Positions 10,701-17,938 of a stretch of 64,000 nucleotides of DNA are shown here, piece by piece (the stretch's first letter is position 1; each line of letters starts with the position of its first letter). Both the position numbers and the translations under genes were made by a program. The notes under the pieces are model-generated. The model saw nothing but the letters and a program-made list of their open reading frames with translations, had not been told where the DNA came from and did no database searches. Source of the stretch: Pontibacter sp. FD36 (lineage in GTDB: Bacteria > Bacteroidota > Bacteroidia > Cytophagales > Hymenobacteraceae); assembly GCF_015686655.1 (NCBI RefSeq), contig NZ_JADPMP010000013.1:1-64000 (forward strand), in the 5' to 3' direction.

Positions 10701-11135
10701 CTGGTAGAAGAGGCTGTACTGGCCGAATTTGACCGCATCACGGAACGTGGCGGTGTATTGGGTGCCATGGAGACAATGTACCAGCGCGGTAAGATTCAGG
10801 AGGAAAGCCTGTACTACGAGACACTGAAGCACACCGGAGAGTACCCGATCATCGGCGTGAACACCTTCCTTTCTTCCACAGGTTCGCCAACGGTGCTGCC
10901 TACAGAAGTAATTCGCGCAACGGAAGACGAAAAGCAATACCAGATCTCGATGCTGCAAAGCTTGCACCAGCGCAATGCCGATAAGTCAGAAGAAATGCTG
11001 AAACGCATCCAGCAGGTGGCGATCAACAACGGGAACATCTTTGAGGAGATGATGGAGACCGTGAAGTACTGCTCACTGGGTCAGATTACCAACGCCCTGT
11101 TTGAGGTCGGCGGACAGTACCGCAGAAATATGTAA
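7749..11135 (+). CDS. icmF: Fused isobutyryl-CoA mutase-type enzyme (IcmF): B12 domain, G-protein chaperone, mutase domain
   Basis: 1128 residues, the size of IcmF. An N-terminal cobalamin-binding domain (about 14-140) carries D25-G-H27-D with H27 the expected lower axial cobalt ligand. A MeaB-type GTPase domain follows (P-loop [13 protein letters not shown] near 202, NKFDKRG later), then the TIM-barrel acyl-CoA mutase domain (about 560-1090). IcmF interconverts isobutyryl-CoA and butyryl-CoA using adenosylcobalamin, with the fused GTPase loading and protecting the cofactor. The pocket segment GVFPFKR (574-580) resembles IcmF rather than the methylmalonyl-CoA mutase pocket, but the true substrate cannot be fixed by eye. 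The gene is monocistronic with a clear terminator. It has no copies of the octamer GGTATAGC in 3.4 kb, unlike most long genes here. Confidence 0.92.
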   Translation: MQLTKVEPYKPVNHIRIVTAASLFDGHDASINIMRRIIQASGAEVIHLGHNRSVQEIVDCAVQEDAQAIAITSYQGGHLEYFKYMYDLLNERGCGHIRIFGGGGGVILPTEIEELHEYGIARIYSPDDGRAMGLQGMINDMLEKCDFPTGKDLNGEAKHLRDKDPKAIARLISAAENFPEEARSILNEVREQAKEVKTPVLGITGTGGAGKSSLVDELVRRFLLDFPEKKIAIISVDPSKRKTGGALLGDRIRMNSISNERVYMRSLATRQSNLALSKYVQDAVDIVKAADFDMIILETSGIGQSDTEIIEHSDMSLYVMTPEYGAATQLEKIDMLDFADVIALNKFDKRGALDALRDVKKQYKRNHQLWDVSDDEIPVFGTIASQFNDPGMNQLYRAVMAKLSEKTGVEFDSNLQTSKEMSEKVFIIPPARTRYLSEISETIRNYDKWTKDQAEVAQKLYGIKKSIEAVQGIEVEDKDRLIKQLEQAYAEVELSLDGQNKKILENWKDKVQAYKNEFYVFKVRDKELKIKTHTESLSHLQIPKVSTPRYEAWGDLLKWNLQENVPGEFPYTAGVFPFKREGEDPTRMFAGEGGPERTNRRFHYVSLGMPAKRLSTAFDSVTLYGEDPDFRPDIYGKIGNSGVSICCLDDAKKLYSGFNLADPMTSVSMTINGPAAILTGFFMNAAIDQQCELYIKENGLEEEINQKIDAIYKEKGTERPRYQGELPKGNDGLGLMLLGVTGDQVLPAEVYEPIKARTLASVRGTVQADILKEDQAQNTCIFSTEFSLRLMGDVQAYFIDKNVRNFYSVSISGYHIAEAGANPISQLAFTLANGFTFVEYYVSRGMDINKFAPNLSFFFSNGIDPEYAVIGRVARRIWAKAMKHKYNADARSQMLKYHIQTSGRSLHAQEIDFNDIRTTLQALYAIYDNCNSLHTNAYDEAITTPTEASVRRAMAIQLIINRELGLAKNENPLQGSFIIEELTDLVEEAVLAEFDRITERGGVLGAMETMYQRGKIQEESLYYETLKHTGEYPIIGVNTFLSSTGSPTVLPTEVIRATEDEKQYQISMLQSLHQRNADKSEEMLKRIQQVAINNGNIFEEMMETVKYCSLGQITNALFEVGGQYRRNM

Positions 11136-11179
11136 GTTTTGATAAAATATGCCGCAAGCAGGCGGCGTTATTAAAAGCA

Positions 11180-11210
11180 AAGGCCGGGCATTTGCCCGGC
11201 CTTCTTTTTT
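11180..11210 (+). terminator. Rho-independent terminator of icmF
   Basis: AAGGCCGGGC pairs with GCCCGGCCTT, followed by CTTTTTT, 45 bases past the icmF stop. Confidence 0.93.
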
Positions 11211-11286
11211 GTATCTGCTGGCAGTCAGCACCTTGACAACATATTGCAGCTTTGAGAGGTATAAAGCAACATAAATAAATCGCACC

Positions 11287-11454
11287 ATGAAAACCAAAAA
11301 TAAAAATAAAGACATTGAGGATTTCCCGTTCGTGCTGGTTGGCTCGGCACTCGTGTTCCTGGGCCTGGCAGCTTACGTATACTTGAGCACCAGGATCGAG
11401 GAAGAAGAGATCGACTTTGACCTTTGGGAAGAAAACATCAGCGATTATGCCTGA
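11287..11454 (+). CDS. Small single-pass membrane protein (55 aa), function unknown
   Basis: ATG at 11287 to TGA at 11452-11454 gives 55 residues. The order is a Lys/Asn-rich start (MKTKNKNKDIEDF), one hydrophobic helix (about 13-33, VLVGSALVFLGLAAYVYL), then an acidic tail (RIEEEEIDFDLWEENISDYA). A positive N-terminus, one membrane span and an acidic tail are features of genuine small membrane proteins rather than chance frames. It sits between the icmF terminator and a strong bidirectional terminator, so it forms its own transcription unit. I do not recognise a family. Confidence 0.6.
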   Translation: MKTKNKNKDIEDFPFVLVGSALVFLGLAAYVYLSTRIEEEEIDFDLWEENISDYA

Positions 11455-11489
11455 TAGAGTACAGGTATGAGCACCTTTTTTAAGAAAGC

Positions 11490-11538
11490 AAAAAGCCAGT
11501 TCGCTATACCTTAGCAGGTTGCGAACTGGCTTTTTTTG
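11490..11538. terminator. Bidirectional terminator
   Basis: AAAAAGCCAGTTCGC pairs perfectly with GCGAACTGGCTTTTT (15 bp), with A- and T-tracts on both sides. It can end both the small membrane protein gene (+) and the GreA/Rnk-like gene (-). The loop contains most of a GCTATACC octamer. Confidence 0.9.
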
Positions 11539-11552
11539 ACTTAATCTTATAC

Positions 11553-11963
11553 CTAAAGCGAGAAGTTACCGGAAGCTTCCGGTTGAAACGTCACCTTTTC
11601 AATTTTATAGTTGATCGTGCCTGATGGAACAGGCCACTCTACCTCGTCTCCTTCTTTACAGCCAATAATGGCTGTACCTACCGGAGCGAGAATGGAAATT
11701 TTACGGGTGTTCACGTCGGCATCCTTCGGGTACACCAGCGTAATCTCCATTTCCTTGCCGCTCTTCAAGTCCTTTAATAAAACACTTGAATTCATCGTCA
11801 CGACTTCTGCTGGAATCTCCTCCGAAGCAACCCGCCTGGCCCGCTTCAGTTCTTCACCAAGCTTAGCAATGTTTGGCTGCATGCCTGCACCCTGTCTTTG
11901 CTGCTGCACCAGATCAACCAGGCGCTTGTAATCCTGCTCGGTCAGATAGATTAAGTTATCCAT
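11553..11963 (-). CDS. GreA/GreB C-terminal-domain protein, Rnk-like
   Basis: 136 residues from the ATG at 11961-11963; an upstream in-frame extension overlaps the neighbouring gene and is not needed. A short N-terminal helical region (about 1-50) precedes a GreA/GreB C-terminal FKBP-like domain (about 52-130) with the typical GTAIIGCKEGDEVEWPVPSG. The N-terminal coiled coil is much shorter than the two-helix finger of GreA, and the length matches Rnk, which binds RNA polymerase without cleavage activity. Its ATG is 1 base after the stop of the glutamate-synthase-like gene, so translation is probably coupled. A second Gre-like protein lies at 22860-23327. Confidence 0.78.
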   Translation of the reverse strand: MDNLIYLTEQDYKRLVDLVQQQRQGAGMQPNIAKLGEELKRARRVASEEIPAEVVTMNSSVLLKDLKSGKEMEITLVYPKDADVNTRKISILAPVGTAIIGCKEGDEVEWPVPSGTINYKIEKVTFQPEASGNFSL

Positions 11964-11964
11964 A

Positions 11965-13521
11965 TCAATTAAGTACGTAGTTTTTGCTGATAGAACTGGG
12001 GGAAGGCTTCTTCGGAAAATAAATGTCCTTGAAACTCTTCGTCTGCCCCTGCTCCACACGCCTGAATATTTTATCCGGCGTGATATCCTGCAGGGATGCA
12101 AAGCCGCAGGCCTCCATCACTTCGATGGTTGACTTGATGGTATTGCCATGGAAGTTGGCCACACGCACCCGCTTATCTGCTACGTCCAGCCCCTTGTACA
12201 GGTTCTTATCCTGTGTGGCTATACCTACCGGGCAGCGGCCGGAGTCACACTGTAAGGCCTGTATACAGCCCAGCGCGAACATCATACCCCTTGCACTGTA
12301 GCATATGTCAGCACCCAGCGAAATAGCCTTGATGATGTCCACCCCGGTGATGATCTTACCCGCCGCTATCAGTTTAATCTCGTCACGCAGCCCGTAGAGT
12401 TCCAGCATGTGCTGCACGTAGGCCAGGGCGTCGTAAAGCGGCATACCCAGGCTATCGGTAAACTCAAGTGGTGCGGCACCTGTACCGCCCTCAGCCCCGT
12501 CTATCGTGATGAAGTCCGGGTAGATGCGGTTGTGCTTCATTTCCTGGCAGAGGCGCTCAAACTCCTGCTTGTTACCAATGCACAGCTTGATACCGATCGG
12601 CTTGCCGTCTGAAAGCACGCGCAATTTGTCTATGTACAGCAGCATGGTAAACTGGTCATTGAAAGCTGAGTGTGCCGGAGGCGAAGCAACTGTGGTATAG
12701 GGCTCCACCTTGCGTATAGCTGCGATCTCCGGTGTATTCTTGGCAGCCGGCAGTATACCACCGTGCCCTGGCTTGGCTCCCTGTGACAACTTGATCTCCA
12801 CCATCTTGATGTGCGGATGCGCTACCTGCTCTTTGAATAGCTTTTCAGAGAAGTTGCCGTCTTTGTCGCGGCAGCCAAAGTAGCCCGTACCGATCTGCCA
12901 GATCAGGTCGCCGCCACCTTCTAGGTGGAAAGGACTCACGCCCCCCTCACCGGTATTGTGCGCAAAGCCGCCCAGTTTGGCACCCGCACTCAGAGCAGTC
13001 ACAGCTGTTTTACTCAGAGAGCCATAACTCATGGCTGAGATATTGTAAATGCTGGCGCTATAAGGCTGCTTACACCGGCTGCCTCCTACTGTCACGCGCA
13101 GGTCCTTGGCCTGTACGTGCACAGGGAACATGGTATGGGCAATCCACTCGAAGCCCGGCTCCTGGCTGTTGGCCTGCATACCGAACGGTACCGTCTCGCG
13201 CACGTTCTTCGCGCGCTGGTACACGATGGAGCGCTGGCGTCGGCTGAATGGCTTGCCATCCAGGTCGGACTCAAAGAAGTATTGACGTAGCTCCGGTCGG
13301 ATGCTCTCGAAGAAATAGCGCAGATAGCCTACCAGCGGGTAGTTGCGCAGAATGGAGTGCCTGCCCTGCCGAACGTTGCGCAGGTATAGCAGGTGCAAGG
13401 GCACAATGACTAAGAGAAGCCACAGGTATGGCCGCTCAAAAATCGATAAAAACAGGGTAAACAGATAAGCTGCTATAAAGACGTATCCCAGGGATTGCCT
13501 CACACTGACCTTACTTGCCAT
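11965..13521 (-). CDS. Membrane-anchored FMN-binding glutamate synthase-family protein
   Basis: 518 residues. Two hydrophobic segments at the N-terminus (about 10-48) precede the FMN/glutamate-synthase central TIM barrel (about 90-500), with NISAMSYGSLSKTAV, HNTGEGGVSPFH, the GAEGGTGAAPLEF phosphate loop and the iron-sulfur cysteine motif CDSGRCPVGIATQ. It lacks the amidotransferase domain of GltB, so it is a stand-alone synthase-domain protein of uncertain substrate rather than a full glutamate synthase. It is translationally close to the Rnk-like gene. A promoter element about 265 bases upstream implies a long leader. Confidence 0.85.
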   Translation of the reverse strand: MASKVSVRQSLGYVFIAAYLFTLFLSIFERPYLWLLLVIVPLHLLYLRNVRQGRHSILRNYPLVGYLRYFFESIRPELRQYFFESDLDGKPFSRRQRSIVYQRAKNVRETVPFGMQANSQEPGFEWIAHTMFPVHVQAKDLRVTVGGSRCKQPYSASIYNISAMSYGSLSKTAVTALSAGAKLGGFAHNTGEGGVSPFHLEGGGDLIWQIGTGYFGCRDKDGNFSEKLFKEQVAHPHIKMVEIKLSQGAKPGHGGILPAAKNTPEIAAIRKVEPYTTVASPPAHSAFNDQFTMLLYIDKLRVLSDGKPIGIKLCIGNKQEFERLCQEMKHNRIYPDFITIDGAEGGTGAAPLEFTDSLGMPLYDALAYVQHMLELYGLRDEIKLIAAGKIITGVDIIKAISLGADICYSARGMMFALGCIQALQCDSGRCPVGIATQDKNLYKGLDVADKRVRVANFHGNTIKSTIEVMEACGFASLQDITPDKIFRRVEQGQTKSFKDIYFPKKPSPSSISKNYVLN

Positions 13522-13991
13522 GTCGTAAAATCTTAGAAAATGAATGAGTGAAAGAAAATTGCTTAACCAGAAATCTGTAATTGCCAGTTATGTTGCGGGG
13601 CGCCAGAGCGTAAGCTCCGGCTTACTTGTTAAAGGCCTTGGGAGAGGAAAAAAAGTTAAGGCAATAGCCATTCAGTTCATCACACATTACCACATGATGA
13701 GAAGCTGCTACCAGACCTGAACCAGGTATGGTAAGCCAGAAAGAAGGATATTTGCCGGTTGGCCTCATGTCTTTTCGGTTGACAGTGCAAAGTTAATTGA
13801 AAGAAAAGAAGAAAACCTAAAAATCATACGCTAATAAGTGGCAGGCTGTTTTTTTTAAGCGCCAATAAGAAGGGGTATATGCTTACTTCATGCTTTTGTA
13901 CTAAAATACAGTGAATGAGGGTGAAAGATGCACAACCTAAATCACTATATAGCGTTAAAAAATTTAAGTTTAACTCTTCAGGCTATATATC
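13522..13991. other. Intergenic region and long leader
   Basis: 470 bases between divergent genes. A TAACTTTG element on the minus strand at 13788-13795 would give the glutamate-synthase-like gene a leader of about 265 bases. This leader contains a small GC-rich hairpin (13602-13621). I find no riboswitch that I recognise. The plus-strand end is AT-rich and may hold the promoter of the 43-codon frame. Confidence 0.4.
13788..13795 (-). promoter_or_regulatory. -7 promoter element for the glutamate-synthase-like gene
   Basis: TAACTTTG on the minus strand is an exact TAnnTTTG match, 265 bases upstream of the gene start. No convincing -33 element is visible. Confidence 0.4.
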
Positions 13992-14123
13992 ATGATGCGC
14001 TTTACGACAATCTCCTCTCTCCTGCTCATCGGCACCACATTTGGCTACCTTATGAAAGGCTGGATGTCGCCCGGGCAATTCCAAATGGACCTTCACGAAG
14101 AAGACATTCACTTATATCTCTAA
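13992..14123 (+). CDS. Candidate 43-aa membrane peptide
   Basis: ATG-ATG at 13992 runs to TAA at 14121-14123. The peptide starts MMRFTTISSLLLIGTTFGYL, a plausible single membrane or signal segment, then KGWMSPGQFQMDLHEEDIHLYL. A 12-bp hairpin lies only 24 bases past the stop, which supports a real transcript. A longer overlapping frame (13928-14146) is less protein-like. No family is recognised, and this could still be a chance frame in a leader of the FKBP gene. Confidence 0.4.
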   Translation: MMRFTTISSLLLIGTTFGYLMKGWMSPGQFQMDLHEEDIHLYL

Positions 14124-14147
14124 GCTTTCGACTGTTGTTTAGGTAAT

Positions 14148-14176
14148 GAGAAAGCAGGCCTCACGCCTGCTTTCTC
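14148..14176 (+). terminator. Hairpin terminator after the 43-codon frame
   Basis: GAGAAAGCAGGC pairs perfectly with GCCTGCTTTCTC around CTCAC. Only a pyrimidine-rich tail follows, so termination may be incomplete. Confidence 0.65.
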
Positions 14177-14262
14177 TCCTGAATGCATTCCTTTTAGGTT
14201 AATCCCCCCTTTAGCCGTACCTTTATCACCGAAAATCAATCCTATCATCTATACCTTTATAC

Positions 14263-14862
14263 ATGACACAAAAGGAAAAAATAAGCTACATCATCGGCCG
14301 CGACATGGCAGCCAACCTCAAAAAACAGGGTATCGAAATCGAAGCGGATGCTTTTGTAAAAGGCCTGAAAGAGGTGATCGCCGGTGAGCCTTCCTCTCTT
14401 TCCCAGCAGGATATCCAGATGGCCATGATGGCGCTACAGCAGGAGATGCAAGAAAAGCAAGGCGCTCAAGGCGGTGAAAACCAGAAAGCCGGTGAAGCTT
14501 TTTTAGCGGAAAATAAAAATAAGGAGGGTGTTAAAACACTGCCGAGCGGTCTGCAGTACCAGGTGCTTCAGGAAGGCACCGGCAAGTCACCGGCAGCCTC
14601 TGACAAAGTAACGACTCACTACCACGGCACTCTGATCGACGGTACGGTGTTCGACTCAAGCTACGAGCGCGGTCAGCCAGCCACGTTCCCTGTTAACGGT
14701 GTAATTGCCGGCTGGACAGAAGCCCTTCAGTTGATGAAGGAAGGTGCTAAATGGAGACTGTTCATTCCGTCCAACCTGGCTTATGGCTCACAGGGCGCCG
14801 GCGACGTGATCGGACCAAACACTACACTGATTTTTGATGTGGAGCTGATCTCAGTTCACTAA
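14263..14862 (+). CDS. FKBP-type peptidyl-prolyl cis-trans isomerase
   Basis: 199 residues. An N-terminal helical dimerisation-type domain (about 1-85, with IIGRDMAANLKKQGIEIEAD and a Gln-rich stretch) precedes an FKBP domain (about 95-199). The FKBP domain shows HYHGTLIDGTVFDSSYERG, VIAGWTEALQLMKEG and the final LIFDVELISV. This is the Mip/FkpA architecture of folding catalysts that act as dimers. I see no signal peptide, so it is either cytoplasmic or starts elsewhere. It is followed directly by a terminator, so probably monocistronic. Confidence 0.92.
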   Translation: MTQKEKISYIIGRDMAANLKKQGIEIEADAFVKGLKEVIAGEPSSLSQQDIQMAMMALQQEMQEKQGAQGGENQKAGEAFLAENKNKEGVKTLPSGLQYQVLQEGTGKSPAASDKVTTHYHGTLIDGTVFDSSYERGQPATFPVNGVIAGWTEALQLMKEGAKWRLFIPSNLAYGSQGAGDVIGPNTTLIFDVELISVH

Positions 14863-14882
14863 TTTATACCAGCGTAATAAAT

Positions 14883-14930
14883 AAAGAGGTCCGGCCAGGT
14901 GATAATCATACCAACCGGACCTCTTTTTAT
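14883..14930 (+). terminator. Terminator of the FKBP gene
   Basis: AAAGAGGTCCGG pairs with CCGGACCTCTTT across a 20-base loop, followed by TTAT. It ends 16 bases before the converging gene stop at 14947. Confidence 0.85.
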
Positions 14931-14946
14931 TCGGAGGTCGCTATAC

Positions 14947-15438
14947 CTAGGCCATCTTCAGGTCAGTTTCGGCCATCTCGTGCAGCCAGCGGCGACTTTC
15001 TTCCTGGTACAGGAAATGGTGGATGATCATAAAGTTATCTCCATCCATCAGTTCATCCCCGTCTATTTCATTTACCAAACTATTGTAAGCGAACACGGGC
15101 ATAACAACCGCTACAAAGACATTCTTATTTACAGCACGCAGCACTTCCGGGAATACATACTTGAACACCCACTGTTGGTCTTCTTTTTCAATGGCAAGTC
15201 TACTCTGCAGGTTCAGTATCCATTTCTGCGGCTTATACATGAACACCATGTCCATGATGTGTGCGTAGCCCTGTCGCAGTTCGTTGGAGCTAACCTCTCC
15301 GTCCCACTTAATATAAAGCGTTTCTTCCTCATGCACGTACTTCAGCCTCAACTGCTCCTGCAGGACACTGCGATGCTGATCCCTTACCGAAAAATGTCTG
15401 CCAAAAGCATGGGCACCCATCAAATTGTCTGTGTACAT
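14947..15438 (-). CDS. STAS/SpoIIAA-like domain protein, paralogue 1 of 3
   Basis: 163 residues, single domain, no signal or membrane segment. The pattern is a beta strand (LYIKWDGEVSSNELRQGY), a helix, a strand (KWILNLQSRLAI), then DQQWVFKYVFPEVL, a strand (VFVAVVMP) and a terminal helix ending EESRRWLHEM. The same alternating pattern and the same landmarks (E/Q-x-W followed by F/Y-P, and a terminal W-L) occur in the genes at 17207 and 19844, so the three are homologous. I infer a STAS-like fold and a cytoplasmic regulatory role. The exact start is uncertain, since an internal Met at residue 7 is also possible. A GCTATACC octamer overlaps the stop codon. Confidence 0.6.
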   Translation of the reverse strand: MYTDNLMGAHAFGRHFSVRDQHRSVLQEQLRLKYVHEEETLYIKWDGEVSSNELRQGYAHIMDMVFMYKPQKWILNLQSRLAIEKEDQQWVFKYVFPEVLRAVNKNVFVAVVMPVFAYNSLVNEIDGDELMDGDNFMIIHHFLYQEESRRWLHEMAETDLKMA

Positions 15439-15756
15439 GGTACGTATCAGTTTATGCGGCTTATGGCCATCAGGTAGAAGATATTTAAACTAAACATAGT
15501 CAACTAAAGAAGAGCGACTTGGATTCTGTATAAACAAAGATGTAATATTTATATATTAATAACAAGAAATAGTTAAATATTTTATTGGTTTCATATAGTT
15601 AACAAACTTAACTGGCTTACTGACAAGTTTCTAAGCTGCTAAAAATTTTTTCTTTAACTTATGTCAGTTTCCGAAACAAAAGCCCTTAAGCAAACAATTT
15701 ACCCCGGCAGACGTTCTAAACTCATTTAATGCATTCACCAAAAAAGATATACTCCT
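15439..15756. other. Divergent AT-rich promoter region
   Basis: 318 bases between the STAS-like gene (-) and gdhA (+). It is strongly AT-rich with long A/T runs and contains no frame. It must hold the promoters of both genes, but I cannot fix either with confidence. Confidence 0.4.
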
Positions 15757-17181
15757 ATGGCAAACACCCCAAATGAAGGCAAAAAATTTCTGGAAAGCGT
15801 GCACCAGTTTTTCGATCACGCTGCCAGTTATTCAAAGCTTGACCCTGGTATTCTGGCACAGATCAAGACCTGCAACAGTGTATATAAAGTGTCTTTTCCG
15901 GTTGAGATCGATGGCCGTGTAGAAGTGATCGAAGGCATCAGAGTGCAGCATAGCCACCACAAACTTCCGTCCAAAGGGGGTATCAGATTCAGCATGCAGG
16001 TAGATGAGGATGAGGTGAAGGCACTTGCAACGCTGATGACGTTTAAATGCGCGGTGGTAGATGTGCCTTTTGGGGGTGCCAAGGGTGGCGTAAAGATTAA
16101 CCCACGCACCAGTTCTGTCAAAACACTCGAAAAAGTAACGCGCCGTTACGCAGCTGAACTTATCAAGAAAAACCTGATTGGGCCAGGTATGGACGTACCA
16201 GCTCCTGACTACGGCACAGGCAGCCGCGAAATGGCCTGGATTGCAGACACGTATCAGGCACTCAAGTATGGCGAAACTAATGCGCTGGGTTGTGTAACGG
16301 GTAAGCCTGTAGGCCAGGGCGGTATCCGGGGCCGTGCAGAAGCTACCGGTCTGGGGGTATTCTATGGCATACGCGAAGCTCTGAGTGACACGGAATACAT
16401 GAAAAAGGCAGGTATAGAAGGCAATACCATGGAGGGCAAGCGTGTTATTGTGCAGGGTCTGGGCAATGTAGGCTACAATGCCGCTCACTTCTGTCAGCAG
16501 GACGGTGCCATCATCATAGGTATAGCAGAGCGCGAAGGCGGTATCTATAACTCCAATGGCATCGATGTGGCGGAGGCTTTCAAGCATCGCAGTGAAACAG
16601 GTTCTATCCTGGATTTCGGGCAGTGCAAGAACTTTGAAAACTCAGTGGAACTGCTGGAAGAAGAGTGTGACATTCTGATCCCGGCCGCTCTGGAAAACCA
16701 GATACATGCCGGCAACGCAGCCCGCATCAAAGCAAAAATAGTTGCGGAAGGTGCCAATGGTCCTGTCACCCGTGATGCTGAAAAGATTTTGCTCGAGAAA
16801 GGAATCATCATTATACCTGACCTCTACATAAATGCAGGCGGTGTGACCGTATCCTATTTCGAATGGCTAAAAAACCTGTCAAATGTACGTTTTGGACGTA
16901 TGGGCAAGCGTGCCGAGGAAGCCAGCCATAGACGCCTCGTTAATGCGATTGAGAGCGCTTCCGGTAAAAGCTTGACCACCCATGAGCGTACTATGCTTAT
17001 ACAGGGTTCTGACGAGATCAGCCTGGTGCGCTCCGGTCTGGAGGACACCATGATCAACGCTTATCACGAGATCAGGGGCGTCATGAACAAAAAGGACATA
17101 CATGATATGCGTGCAGCTGCTTTCCTGACTGCCATCGAAAAGATAGGGGTGAGTTATGAAGCGCTTGGCATTTTCCCTTGA
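15757..17181 (+). CDS. gdhA: Glu/Leu/Phe/Val dehydrogenase family protein, probable glutamate dehydrogenase
   Basis: 474 residues. It catalyses reversible oxidative deamination of glutamate to 2-oxoglutarate and ammonia. The substrate region SKGGIRFSMQVDEDEVKALA (about 68-87), the catalytic Lys in VPFGGAKGGVKINP, the DVPAPDYGTG motif and the dinucleotide fold VIVQGLGNVGYNAA are all present. The length and the compact N-terminus fit the hexameric NAD-type enzymes of about 420-470 residues. It converges on the second STAS-like gene, and its terminator reaches into that gene's 3' end. Confidence 0.92.
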   Translation: MANTPNEGKKFLESVHQFFDHAASYSKLDPGILAQIKTCNSVYKVSFPVEIDGRVEVIEGIRVQHSHHKLPSKGGIRFSMQVDEDEVKALATLMTFKCAVVDVPFGGAKGGVKINPRTSSVKTLEKVTRRYAAELIKKNLIGPGMDVPAPDYGTGSREMAWIADTYQALKYGETNALGCVTGKPVGQGGIRGRAEATGLGVFYGIREALSDTEYMKKAGIEGNTMEGKRVIVQGLGNVGYNAAHFCQQDGAIIIGIAEREGGIYNSNGIDVAEAFKHRSETGSILDFGQCKNFENSVELLEEECDILIPAALENQIHAGNAARIKAKIVAEGANGPVTRDAEKILLEKGIIIIPDLYINAGGVTVSYFEWLKNLSNVRFGRMGKRAEEASHRRLVNAIESASGKSLTTHERTMLIQGSDEISLVRSGLEDTMINAYHEIRGVMNKKDIHDMRAAAFLTAIEKIGVSYEALGIFP

Positions 17182-17204
17182 TGGGTAAGTGAACCAGCAG
17201 GAAG

Positions 17205-17244
17205 GGTCAGGATTTTGCTACCATGGCAAGGTCCTGACCTTTTT
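17205..17244 (+). terminator. Terminator of gdhA inside the 3' end of the opposing gene
   Basis: GGTCAGGA pairs with TCCTGACC and is followed by TTTTT. The whole structure overlaps the last codons of the minus-strand gene that ends at 17207. Confidence 0.75.
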
Positions 17245-17650
17245 GCATGTACAGCAGCCAGTCCATTGCCTCAGCCTTGTCAGTGAAATAGTTGAAGTGA
17301 ATAAAATCGTGCACCGGTAACAGCTGAGAGGCAATGTAGTTGTTGACAAGTGCCTTAAAGTGGCCTTCTGAAAAGATAACTGCCGCGTAAATATCCTCCC
17401 CGATAATATCCGATACCTGTGGGTAATACTCACGGCTCAGCCAGACCTCCTGCTCGGCATCAAAAGGCCCAATGCGTGACATGTCAGTACTGTAATAGCA
17501 GATCTTAGGGCTGGTTTTCACAAACTGCAGCACCTGCCAGTATAAGTTTCTGAACTGATCTGTATCTGGCTTCAATTTCCAGCTAATGGATAGCACACCT
17601 GCTTCCTTCAGATAGGTAACAAGAGCATAGGACGAATCACTGATGACCAT
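17207..17650 (-). CDS. STAS/SpoIIAA-like domain protein, paralogue 2 of 3
   Basis: 147 residues, single soluble domain. It shares the landmarks of the proteins at 14947 and 19844: strand LSISWKLKPDTDQFRNLYW, then QEVWLSREYYPQV, strand IYAAVIFSEG and terminal DFIHFNYFTDKAEAMDWL. It is the most divergent of the three, with Y-Y-P replacing F-P. I infer a small regulatory STAS-like protein of unknown partner. Its stop lies within the gdhA terminator, so the convergent transcripts overlap. Confidence 0.6.
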   Translation of the reverse strand: MVISDSSYALVTYLKEAGVLSISWKLKPDTDQFRNLYWQVLQFVKTSPKICYYSTDMSRIGPFDAEQEVWLSREYYPQVSDIIGEDIYAAVIFSEGHFKALVNNYIASQLLPVHDFIHFNYFTDKAEAMDWLLYMQKGQDLAMVAKS

Positions 17651-17880
17651 ATGGCAAACCGCTTGGTTTCTGGTGTTTATATTCGAAATATAGTATAAAT
17701 TTTATTTTTGCGCAAATACTGGCTGGCAAAAGTTAAAAAACCAATCCAATTGAATACCAGACTTCTGAACAGAAAACAGTCCAATACTAGACACCTATTG
17801 TTTAAGATCAAATTATTGTAAACTTATCACAATTTTGGGGTACAAGCGATTAGATAAACTATATAAGCTTCCCCGTAAGC

Positions 17881-17925
17881 AAAGTAAAAGGCCGGCTCTT
17901 GATGAAAGAGCCGGCCTTTTACTTT
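17881..17925. terminator. 20-bp perfect hairpin, bidirectional terminator
   Basis: Bases 17881-17900 pair perfectly with 17906-17925 around GATGA. On the minus strand the stem ends in TTTTACTTT, which suits termination of the M61 peptidase gene. Confidence 0.9.
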
Positions 17926-17938
17926 ATTTAAACGGTCG

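Noticed and set aside
15832-16587. 251-codon minus-strand frame opposite gdhA
   Set aside because: It is the shadow of a conserved dehydrogenase and contains no motif.
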